This document shows positions 30,903 to 41,524 of a DNA stretch of 64,000 bases, piece after piece. The notes under the pieces are model-generated. The model worked only from the letters and a program-made list of their open reading frames with translations, was not told where the DNA came from and did not search any database. This stretch comes from Cacajao melanocephalus (Eukaryota; Chordata; Mammalia; Primates; Pitheciidae). Location: contig CAUYLG010044551.1 of NCBI GenBank assembly GCA_963573385.1, positions 1 to 64,000 of the forward strand. The letters run 5' to 3'. Position 1 is the stretch's first letter. The number at the start of each line of letters is the position of its first letter. The translations under genes were made by a program, and so were the position numbers.

Positions 30903-32460
30903 AGGGGAACTTGCACAAGATTAATTCACAATTTTGATAAATGGGAAAATGATAATTTTGAAATGCTCTATTAGCGATTCACTTACGGCATCTAAAGAAA
31001 TTACATTTTATTTTGTTATTTTTATTTGCTTGCTTTTAGGTGAATTAGATAAAAACTACAGTGTTAGAAGTTTTTATACATAGAATGAACTATATCCAGT
31101 GGAATTTTGTCTAAAATCATGAGAATCTGCCTGTATGAGTTCTAGGGTTTTTTGTTTTGTTTCCCTTCTGTGCTTCTTAGGCTATCCTCTTGACCAGGCA
31201 AATGTTAATATTTGTATCGGTTTGTACTACTAAATCACACCACTCCAGGGCTTGTATCTATCTCAATCACTCCTAGTATTGATACAGTCTTTTGTATTCT
31301 TGGAACTTATTGACAACTTTGAAGTGTAAGATAACTTCTTTCAATTGCTGTCTGAGCCTCCTAATTCCATCAAGGTTTGGCCTGCCAATCTAATCAAAGA
31401 GACTTTTTTTTCCCCCATCAATTCCATCTTCACTGAGTCAGATTTTAAAGTAGCATCATGGATGTCTAGTCAGTTCTTAAATGTTTATACGTGACATGGT
31501 TGGAAGAGAACACGCTGTATATAAGGACAGCCCAACTAAAGTGTCAGAGGCAGGGCTGTCTGGGAAACAATAAACAGACTTGTTTGGCTGAAACAGACAG
31601 GTGTCCTATGTGGAGAGACAGGGATATAAGTTGGAAAAGTTGGTAGGCGATAGATTTAGGGATAGAATAAATGCAAGGTTTTTTAAGTTGCATTATGGTG
31701 GGAGGATGTTGAGCCATTAAAGGTTTTTCAGCACAGAAAAGATTAGGGAATGGCAGAAGGTGTGGATAAGAGTAAATTATTATTCTAAATAACAGCATTT
31801 TAGAAAATGGCTTTAGGTTTACAAGATGGTGATTTGAGTGCAAACTTTTACCTTTCAATCCTTCCCAAAGCCTATTAAATGAAAAAAAAAAACTGCAACA
31901 AATATGGAAAATGCATAGTAACCCCCAAAATAAAACAGAAAGTCTTCACAAATTTTTTTTCAAATGAATCAGATATGATCTGACTATGTGAATAATAATC
32001 TATATGAATCAGTCTCCAATTCAATAATGGAACAACACTGATAACCTGTTAGTTTGTGCCAAGATTGTTCTCAGAAAATCCCTAATTCCTAGGCGCAGGG
32101 AACTAGGGACAGGCCAGTCTATGGTCCCAGCTGGGCAAAAACAAGATTTCAGGCAAAAATTGGATTCCAGCTAAGTATAGAGTAAATAAACCAGAGAGAA
32201 TTACCCCATTACAAAACAGTGGATTTTCAAAGGATGGGCTAAATAGAGAAAGGGAAAGAACAAGCTCCACAACCCTTCAGACTAGTGTACATTTACCACA
32301 GTGAGCTGACTTTAAAACTGATCATTATGCTTCCCTTAGAATATTTGACCTTTTCTGAAAATGGGGACTCTTATGATAATAGCACAATTTCTAGCTGTGT
32401 ACTTGTGTCAGATAGAGTATGCATTATTCTAGTTAAATTCAGCCTGCTAGAAGAACAGAG
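30903..32460. other. Unassigned DNA
   Basis: No gene recognised. The 104-codon minus frame at 31544-31858 lacks any motif that I know. Confidence 0.45.
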
Positions 32461-32526
32461 GGGTTTTTTGTTTTGTGTTTTTGTTGTTGTTGTTGTTGTT
32501 TTGTTTTGTTTTGTTTTTGTTTTTTA
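32461..32526. repeat. (TTG)n/(TTTTG)n simple repeat
   Basis: A T/G-only run with about five TTG units followed by TTTTG units. It makes the hydrophobic end of the 80-codon frame at 32285-32527, which is therefore not credible as a protein. Confidence 0.9.
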
Positions 32527-33598
32527 GGAAAAAAACCCACCTGGCTTTAGCAGGAAATTTCCTTAGATCCACTGTTTTGAAATGCTTGAGGTAAAAGGTA
32601 AAGTGGTTATATGCGATGCCAAAAGAAAAGACATTAGAGGGAGAAAGGTAAAGGAAGAACCTCTTATATATATTGCAAAATTCTCAGAAGAAAATGGTGG
32701 AGAAAATGCATTAAATAAATAACAGAACAAAAATTTCCCACAGTTTACACAGGGCTAAAGTCTTTAGACAAAAATAACTCCCTAAATACTTGGCAAAATT
32801 AATGGAAAAAGAAAAATAGGTAGACATACCGCAGTGAAATTTCAGAATGTAAAACACTAAGCAAAATTCCTATAAGCTTCTAGACAAGTTATTAGCAAAT
32901 GGGGAAATAAAAGGAGATTGACCATACTAAATACCAGAATACTGTGGTACAAAGTCTATAAATAATATTTGGGAGAAATGGGTATCTTTTACTATTGATT
33001 GTGGATCCTTTCTCCAGAAAAATGCACATGTGCTCATTCATATAAAGAGTTGGTAGTTTTACATGGTTCATGAAGTCTGGCAAACCCATTCACATATTCT
33101 AGATGACCCAGTGGAACTCAGAACACATAGAGTTTTGAGGAAGAGGTTATTGTCTATGAATCTACTTTGCAAGAAATTTATGCTATATTCCTATGTGAGG
33201 GTAACAGAGAAACAGTTTCAGGAATTAAGAATTAACCCATCTATGTACATTGCCTGAAAAAAAAAAAAATACAGCAGCACTCCAGCCAAATGAGGAACGG
33301 CTATAGCTAAATATCTCAAGTATGAGAAAAACAGATTAAATGGCAGTAATCATTCACCTGTTAAAACTAATAAAAAAAAAAAAAGAATATCTAAAGCACT
33401 ATACTAACAGGAATCAGAAAGATAATTAAAACACCTTTTAAAAGGAACAAATTTAAAAAGATAAAAGTCTTCTTTTCAAAAATAAGATTAATTTAACAAA
33501 GGGGTTGCAGGTAGTGAAATATTTTACTTTGTCTGGCCGAGAGGTCAAATACTGATGCATTACAGATAGTGGTAGAAAAAACAGAAAAATTCAAATGC
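32527..33598. other. Unassigned DNA, possible HAL1/L1 scrap at about 32740-32890
   Basis: The piece agtctttagacaaaaataac with agtgaaatttcagaatgtaa nearby loosely resembles the 3' part of a half-L1 (HAL1) element. The rest, including two A runs at 33257-33270 and 33370-33384, is unassigned. Confidence 0.35.
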
Positions 33599-33938
33599 CA
33601 TCATACACTGTATAGTAATATTCTGGTCAACAATGGATTACATATATGATATCGGTTCCATAAGATTATAATGGAGCTGAAAAATTCCTATCCCTAGTGA
33701 TGGCAGAGCCATTGTAGTGTTGTAGCACAACACATTACTCACATTTTTGTGGTGATGCTGGTCTAAACAAACCTACTGTGCTGCCAGTCATTTAAAAGTA
33801 TAGCACATACCACTATGTACAGTACATACTATTTGATAATGTTAATAAATGACTATGTTACTGGCTTATGTATTTACTATAATGTGGTTTTTTAATTGTT
33901 ATTTTAGCATGTACCCCTTCTATGTATTAAAGAAATAG

Positions 33939-34106
33939 TTAACTATAAAACAACCTTGGGCAGGTTCTTCAGGAGGGATTACAGAAGAAGGCATTGTTAT
34001 CCTAGGAGATGACAGCTCCATGAGTGTTATTGCCCCTGAAGACCTTCCAGTAGGACAAGATGTGGAGATGGAAGACAGTGATGTTGATGATCTTGACTCT
34101 GTATAG
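33939..34106 (+). pseudogene. Transposase C-terminal remnant of the Tigger element
   Basis: An uninterrupted frame of 55 codons ends at TAG 34104-34106 and is preceded by an in-frame TAG at 33936-33938. It reads SGGITEEGIVILGDD, then APEDLPVGQDVEMED and a final acidic DSDVDDLDSV. This low-complexity acidic tail is the end of a pogo/Tigger transposase, which would bind the terminal repeats and carry a DDE/D catalytic core upstream. None of that core is present, and there is no start codon in a sensible place. It is a relic, not a functional or domesticated gene. Confidence 0.7.
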
Positions 34107-34274
34107 GCCTAGGCTAATATGTGTGTTTGTGTTTTCATTTTGAACCAAAAAGTTTAAAAAGAAAAAAGGTTATAGAATGAGGATTCAAAGAAAGAAAATA
34201 TTTTTGTACAGCTGTACAATGTGTATTTTAAGTGAAGTATTATTTCAAGAGTCAAAAAGTAAAAAAAAAAATGA

Positions 34275-34566
34275 GATTGGACATGGTACCTTGTGCCTAT
34301 AATACCAGCACTTTGGGAGGCTGAGGGAGGATTGCTTGAGGCCAGGAGTTCAAGAACAGCCTAGGCAATATAGCAATAACCCTATATTTACAAAAAAATA
34401 ACAAAATTCAGCTAGTTGTGGTGGCATACACCTGTAGTCCTTGCTACTTAGGAGGTTGAAGCAGGAAGATAACTTGAGCCCAAGAGTTTGAGGTTACAGT
34501 GAGCTGTGATTGTGCAACTGCACTCCAACCTGGGTGATAGAGAAAGATCCTGTCTCTAGAGGAAAT
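34275..34566 (+). mobile_element. AluJ-type SINE nested in the Tigger element
   Basis: Diverged sense Alu (ggacatggtaccttgtgcct to gtctctagagg) with a 9-bp duplication aaaaaatga at 34266-34274 and 34567-34575. Confidence 0.88.
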
Positions 34567-35071
34567 AAAAAATGAAGTTAAAAAGTTACAGTAATATAAT
34601 ATTAATTCACTTTTAAAGAAAGAAAATATTTTTAATAAAGTTAGTGTAGTTTAAGTGTACAGTGTTTATAAAGTATACAGTAGTACACAGTAAAGTCCTT
34701 GGCTTTCACTTTCACTCACCATTCACTCACTGACTCACCCAGAGCAACTCATTCATGGTAAACGCCTAATAGAGATGTACCATATTTTATCTTTTATGCC
34801 ATATTTCTACTATGCCCTTTCCATGTTTAGATATATTTAGACACATTAATACTTACTATTGTGTTACAGTTGCCTACAGTATTTACTACAGCAACATGCT
34901 GTCTAGCTTTGTAGCCTAGGAGCAATAGGCTATACCATATGGCTTAGATATGTAGTAGGATATGCCATCTAAGTTTCTGTAGCTCTACTAGATGATGTTT
35001 GCACAATAACAAAATTGTCTAAGGATACATTACTCAGCACATATCCCTGTCGTTAAGTGATGCATGACTGT

Positions 35072-36039
35072 AATAGTAGTATAAAAATGATTTCCAAACT
35101 TCATAGCAAGGAACATTTGGTCAATATATATTTCAAAAATCAGAAAAATAAAGCAGAGCAATAAATATCAAAGAAGCTTGCAATCATGAAGCACAAAATA
35201 AGCTGACAAATATAAAATTTTAATTAATCTTGCTGGTCTTGCTGCATGTACATATGTCCTCTTCCTCCAGAAGTGGTACTAAATTGACAATGAATTAGTT
35301 TTTTTTTTTTTTTAAAAAAGGCATTATTAACTTACAAGATCAATGATAACATGACTGTAGTGCACAGCAGTCATTTCAAAAATGTTAGAAGGCAAAAGGC
35401 AAATGAGGGAGAGATGCGTGACTTAAGCAGGGCAAAAAAATGACAACACGGGGAAAAGGACACCACATTTTTCTGCGGAATCTTAAGAGTGACTCAGCGA
35501 TTGGAAATACTACATACCTTGCAGGTAGGGCTAAGGGACAAGACTGACTTTATGAGTATATTTTGAAATCCTTTATCCAGACATGTTTGACTCCCTTCCT
35601 ATATCCCTTCCCCATATTGGAAGGGCAGTTGACTATTACTACTCCCTTTTGCCAACCTGCGGGGGAAGGTGGGAAATTAGTTTCTGAAGAAAGCAAACCA
35701 CAGAAGCTTTGGGTTGGGGAAAACAATATCAGTGAAGAACATGGTTCATGGTTGGGAAGCAAGGCGAAAATGGGAGAATTAAGTATAAATCTGAACACTG
35801 AACTGTAAAATTCTCAGTCCCCTTCCTCCTTCATGATCCCAGAACATGAGCAGCTAAGCATATATTTGCCATGCATGAGAGTAGAGGATTATTTTCTTAA
35901 TTTCCTCAGAGAAAAAAATGTCCTAATACTGACATCTGGTAGATCCCTTAATAAAAGCTGGATTTGGCATCCAATAACCCTAGAGTTAGGGCAATGAAAA
36001 GACTGTTGTAGTGTCTCACTCTTAAATTAAATGGATAGA
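35072..36039. other. Unassigned DNA with a T run and two opposed open frames
   Basis: T15 at 35299-35313. The frames of 81-82 codons at 35550-35808 on both strands overlap almost entirely, so at most one could be real, and neither has a motif. See the findings for a weak retrocopy hypothesis. Confidence 0.4.
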
Positions 36040-37300
36040 CCCAAATTAATAGGCATTTGATGAGCCTCAAAGTTGAAAAAAATAAAAAGAAATTGGAGGA
36101 AACATATGCAATGTATTCAGTAAAAGAAAATGAAAATATTTATACCCACAGGGAAACAAGAGAAGATATTTCATCCAAGGCATTGAAATATAATTTTATT
36201 AAAATAAAAAAAAGGTGAAGAACATAAGAGAGTTTTTGATAATAAAGAATAAGATACTCTTCAATGAAAATTTAACAGAAGAGCTGAAATATAAAGTTAA
36301 GGAAAATGTCACAAAAAGTAGAACAATAAGACAAAGTAAGAGACGGAGATGGAAAATATGAAAATACGTAAGCAATTGATTAGGTCCCACGCCTGATTGA
36401 AGCATTGGAAAGAGAGAATAGAGAAAACAGACGGAAATACATTATCAAAGGACAAAATATCCCCAACAGAATGATAAATCTCCAGATTAAAACAGCTCAT
36501 CAAGAGACTAGCACATGAATAAAAGGGACCCCATATCATGTCAAATCATTGGAAACATTCAAAATTCCAGCAAAAAGAGAAAACCTTAAAAGCTTGCAAA
36601 GAGAGGTCACATATAAATTAAACTGTAAATCAGTAAATACATTAACAAGATGAAACAAGAACAATAATCATGACAATAGCAGAATTATTAGGGCATGAAA
36701 TCTATGGTCATTGAAATAAAGAACGTAAGTGTTTTTGTGAAGTGGAACAACAAATGAAATTATCTTTCCTGAAAGCAGCAAGAAAGAATAGAGAGAGAGC
36801 ATATGTAAATGGAAATTTTAAAAATACAGGATGTAGAATAGTAGCAACACATACTGAGACCTAGAAGTAGGAAAGGACTAAGGTGGGAGGGGAAGAAGGA
36901 CAAAAAGGAGGGGGACCGAGGGAGGTAGAGAGATTTGAAGAAACATTAAATATAAAATTGCCAAAATAAAGGTGAAATACATACCTTAGATTGAAAAGGC
37001 ACATAAAATGAGAAAAAAGAGAAAAAAAGTATGCATCAACATATAATAGTGAAACTGCACTAAAATTCCAGGGAGTATAAGGGATAGCCAAATAAAGAAG
37101 AATCGGGTTGACAACATAGCATCTCTGGATGCAGGAAGACAAGGAAATGGCGTTTTAAAAATAGTGAAGGAAAAATGTTTTCATCTAGATATTTATATCC
37201 AGTCAAATGGACATTTATATGTGACAGTGTAAGAAATATATTGTCAGACATTAAAAAAAGGTATAGATGGTTTTCCACAAAAAATTCATTAAAGCATTTA
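36040..37300 (+). mobile_element. HAL1/old L1 (ORF1 and 3' region) fragment, decayed
   Basis: Weakly collinear with the half-L1 element. Matching pieces are aaatctccagattaaaacag, cacatgaataaaagggaccc and aaaagcttgcaaagagaggt (36475-36609), then, after an intervening unmatched stretch, agatatttatatccagtcaa and gtcagacattaaaaaaa (37185-37259). Purine-rich bias throughout is typical. No intact frame remains. Confidence 0.55.
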
Positions 37301-39424
37301 GCACCTGGGAGATGCTAAAAAGAAATATAAGACTTATCACAGTCTTTGGCATGTAATAGGTTCTCTGTATTTGCTGAACTAATGTAAACTGAAGTCATAT
37401 TTGTTGATGGAAAAGAATGCCTAGGAACTGGAAAGCTATGAAATTGAAACATAGGGACAAAATAAAAAGTAAAATCCTAGCAAGACATATTTACAGGTTC
37501 CCTGGTGTCCTTTTGTCCCCTAATCCATTATAGCTTTCCTTCTTGATACACACTTTTTGCTATATCAATGATTTAGATTTCAGCCAGGGAAAATGTCTGT
37601 GAGATTTATAGAGAGGAATTAAATGTTATCAAATGCCCAAGACACCCAAATCTCTTTTGTATCAAACACACAAAAATCATTAATGTATTAAGGGCATATG
37701 ATTCTATTATTAGTTCATATGTGGAAAACCATTCATGGAAAGGAAATTTGTTTTTCAAAAGGGACTGATAAAGTTCTACACAGATTTTCAAAGAAACAAT
37801 CATTTATGCAACAGCTACTACTCAAACGAGTAAGAAGATAAATCCCCAAGCAGAAGAGTAAATGTCTAATTATCTCATCTGTCTTCAGCTTATATTCAGT
37901 CCTTCATATTAAAACAGTATGTTTTCAGCTTTCTAAGGTCTGAAATCAATTAAGATAATTCTGGACTCTTTTTACAATGGTTTCTAGAGAACAATAGCTA
38001 ATTTCCTTTCCTCTTAATGGTGAATATATGAAGAAATCTAAATTTTCATAATCACCTTAATAAATGAATGGTCTTTTAAATCATTTTATTTTTATAAATT
38101 TGGACATACAGTATTTATTGATTAGAGTTCTTTGGTTTTATGTGCAGAAATTCAACTTGAATTAAGCAAAAAGGCAAATGTAGGGCTCAATCATCCACTA
38201 TGATAAAAAGGGCAGGGTGCACGATTCTTCCTGTCCCCGCTTTCTGCTTCTTTTCTTCTCTCAGACTACACTGTAGTGGACATAACATCCATTAGTTTGA
38301 GCTCCACATCCTCACAGGTTGTATCCAAGGAATAAGGAAGTTATTTTTAGCCTATCCAAATTTGAAAAACAACTCTAAGGGAATCTCTGGTTTAGCTTGG
38401 GCAATGTGCTGATCATTGGAGCACTCACAACGTTCGGGTGAGAGACACCATGATTAGATAAGTATGGGTCTTCTCTTCTACTCTGAGGTAAGGGCATTGT
38501 TCAGGTTTGATTCCCTGAAAATCCAGAGCCTGGAAGGGAAGCTCTGAGTTGGAGATATGCATGCAGGAAGCTTATTAGAAAGTGCTCTTAAAATTAGTAT
38601 TTGTGAGAATTGGACATCAGGAGACATTGGGCTGAGATACAGTTATGACAATTTCAGAGAGAGTGACAAAGATGGGATGTCTCTGCAGAGTGGTTCTGAA
38701 TTGGAGGAGGGGCTCAGACTTTTTACTCCTGAATCCATGAGTCATTCCATAAGGGTTGCTCCTGGGAACAGGTGTGACCTTAGGCTTGGATCTCTTCAGA
38801 CAGGGTAATCTGTAGACGGGGACTCAGCTGAAAGTCACTCTGCTGGCAGAAAGTCAGCTGCCAAAACTCCCAGGTTTTGTGGGTTGGATTCTCCAGTCCT
38901 AGAGGGAAAAGGAGTAGAGATCTGGGCAGCATACCACAACATTCACTAAGGATGGCAGGGTCTTTTCCTATAATGAGGGTAAGGAGTAGAAGAGGGACTA
39001 AATAGACTACAACTAAAGCCACTGGAAATCATAATGTAATTACTACTTGACTGGTGGGTAAACCCATTTTATAGGTTTTAGTGAGCACTTCTAAGCACTT
39101 GGTTTTGAGTCAGAAGACATAAATACCTTGAGAAAAGCAGTTACCTTTCTGAGCTTTAATTTCTTTTTCTTTAAAGCAAATGAAAACATTGCATTATATG
39201 GAATATGGTACGATATTGCTGTATACTAGCATTCCATTTACAAATACCATTTATTATTGGAATAAAAATTCTAATTCTGAACTTCTTTTTTGATAATTAT
39301 ATACCTGGCTCCTTTAGGATTAAACAATACCTTCTATTTAAACTTAAATATGAGGCAGATAAATGTTGATAGCTGGGGCTAAAATATACATTGCTGAGCA
39401 TACTTTTATTGAGAGGGAACATAA
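37301..39424. other. Unassigned DNA, with a possible MIR piece near 39095-39190
   Basis: About 2.1 kb with no gene. At 39095-39190, gcacttggttttgagtcaga with gagctttaatttctttttct suggests a decayed plus-strand MIR. The stretch 38490-38830 reads like an ancient mammalian repeat, but I cannot name it. Confidence 0.4.
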
Positions 39425-39783
39425 AGTAAGAGTTTCAGAATTACCAAATGGGGATGAATAGGCAGAGCACAGAGGATTTTTAGGGTGGTGAAACTACTCT
39501 GCATGACACTATAATGGTGAAGACATGTCATTATATATTTTTTAAAACCCATAGAATGTACAACACTAAGAATGAACCCTAACATAAACTATGCACTTTG
39601 GGTGATAATGATGTGTCATTGTAGGTTCATCAGTTGTAACAAGTGTACCACTCTGGTGGGGGATGTTGATAATACGGGAAGCTAGGCATGAGTGGGGTCA
39701 GGGAGTATATACAAAATCTCTATACATTCTGATCAATTTTGCTGTGAATCTAAGACTGCTTTAAAAATAAAGTTTATTGGAAA
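39425..39783 (+). mobile_element. L1M-type 3' UTR fragment
   Basis: Good collinear match to the 3' UTR of mid-age L1M elements: gcacagaggatttttagggt, cattatatattttttaaaac, cccatagaatgtacaacact, gatgtgtcattgtaggttca, gtaccactctggtgggggat, and a final aaaaataaagtttatt with an AATAAA signal near 39766. Confidence 0.8.
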
Positions 39784-41063
39784 ATAATTACCAAACATGC
39801 CTCTAGCCCTTTCAAATAAGTATTCTGTCAGTTGGGTGGTATGCAAAAATTAGCAGAATCTAATAATTTTCCTTTGTGGGTTATTTTCATAGTTGAAAAA
39901 TATACACCCAAATATTTGTGTTCTTAGTAGTTTATCACCACTAATTCACCTCAAGTGAGATAAAATATTTTTTACTTTTAAGTTTTTACATCTTCTAGGA
40001 TTCGTGAACTCCATAAATTATCGTCTACTCCTTGAATTAGGTTTTCTTTCCATTGTACAAAAAATACATGCTTCAAGGAATGCTTCAAAGAATGCTTCCT
40101 TGCTCTGTCACTCAAGAATGTGATGAACAATGCCATTTATTTTATGCCATTATTTTTATGATGTTATAGATTTCAACATATCTCCTTTTAGCCTGTGTAC
40201 TTCCAGAACAAAGTGTTTAGTTTAAAATAGATTTAACTTCTTATAGCACTACCCTTCTATCACTTTAAAGTTCATGAGTTTAATTTTATCCTTCAGGTGT
40301 GAAAACAAGAATCAAGTAATAATAACAAATATCATTACCTGATATTTATATCATTATACTTTGCAAAACATATTTACAACATTTTATTTGACTCTAAAAG
40401 CAAGTAAATTACTAAAATGCAGATCAAATAGTGCTTTTAAGCCAATTCATGAAATGTTTAATTGGCTAGTTCAAATTCATACAGTTCATATATAGTGTTA
40501 AATCTAGGACTCCTATTACAAGTCTCTTCATTGTTGTATAATGCATTTGGATCTCAGTTCACAAAGTGAGTAGGGCAAAAAACCCTGGCCACACTACCAA
40601 TGAGTTGTCCGTTGTTCCAGCCAAAATGGTCCCTTTAGTCATGAAGCTGTGCAGTTTCTATGCTATGTTCTAGGAAGAGAAATATCTTGTAGGAAACCTT
40701 TTCTTTATGCCCTGAAATATAAACCTCTCTTCAACACAGGTTACATAATTTGCAGGGCCCAGTGCTAAAAAAAAAAAATGCAGAGCCCCTTGTTAGAAAA
40801 TTATTAAGAATTTCAAGACAGTAACAGCAGAGCATTAAACCAAGTGTGGAGTTTTCTGCTTCTCCTTGAGGCAAGTGTGCTCAAAAGTGACTGCTTACTT
40901 GCTGGGAAAGGAGAATGGAAAATGCAAACAGGAAATACATTTCTTTCTCAACAAATTACTCTGTCCCAATTCCTCCTTTTAAATCTTTATGTTTTGCAGG
41001 GGAAATGTCCTACTTCTGCTGTCCCCATTGGAAAACTGAGCCCTTGATCTCTCTTGGACAGCA
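39784..41063. other. Unassigned DNA, with a possible antisense MIR at about 40320-40545
   Basis: tatatcattatactttgcaa, then ttcaaattcatacagttcat and taaatctaggactcc follow the order of an antisense MIR but are heavily decayed. No gene. Confidence 0.4.
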
Positions 41064-41524
41064 TGTTAGTTCTCTGTTGCTGCTGTAACAAATTACCACA
41101 AACTTAGTGGCTTAAAACAACACATATTTATTATCTTATAGCTCCAGAGGTCATATGTCCAAAATGGGTCTTACTAAGCTAATGTAAAGATGATGGCATT
41201 GCTGTATTCCTTCTGGAGACTGGAGGGAAGAACCTTTTCCAGCTTCTAGAGGCCACCTGCAGTCCTTGACTGGTGGCCACAACATTCCAATCTCTGCCTC
41301 CATTTTCAGATTTTTGTTCTCTGAGTCTGACTTCTTGCTTCCCTGTCTCCTCTTGTAATCAGATTAAGCCTACTGGAATAATCCAGGATAATCTCCCCAT
41401 CTCAAACTTCTTAATTTAATCATATCTGCAAAATCTCTTTTACCATGTAAAAGAACACATTCATAGGTTCTGGGGTTTAGGACGTACACATCTTGAACAG
41501 GAGGTAATTATTCTGTTTGCCACA
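41064..41524 (-). mobile_element. MaLR solitary LTR (MLT1-type by resemblance), antisense
   Basis: On the minus strand it starts TG (tgtggcaaacagaataatta), passes cataagataataa-type sequence near the end and closes in aactaaca. It is about 460 bp and the same family as 28022-28445. On the plus strand the diagnostic pieces are tgtaacaaattaccacaaac and ggcttaaaacaacacatatt. Matching flanking duplications were not found. Confidence 0.75.

Larger units (their letters stand above)
33599..35071 (+). mobile_element. Tigger-type (TcMar) DNA transposon, internally deleted, with nested AluJ
   Basis: The right end ctgtcgttaagtgatgcatgactg (to about 35071) is the terminal inverted repeat, followed by TA as expected for a TA-targeting Tc/mariner element. 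The left end near 33599 is a decayed counterpart. Inside are ccataagattataatggagc (33659 on) and a transposase 3' remnant. I recall this as Tigger3-like. Most of the transposase gene is missing. An AluJ splits it at 34275-34566. Confidence 0.8.

Noticed and set aside
32285..32527. 80-codon open frame ending in a hydrophobic stretch
   Set aside because: Its end is encoded by the TTG/TTTTG simple repeat, which makes a run of V and F regardless of selection.
33939..34106. Domesticated transposase gene
   Set aside because: Only the acidic C-terminus is left, there is no catalytic or DNA-binding part, and an in-frame stop lies directly upstream.
38490..38830. Possible exon-like GC-richer stretch with an 83-codon frame
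   Set aside because: Its phrasing resembles an ancient mammalian repeat that I cannot name, and no splice or domain evidence supports an exon.
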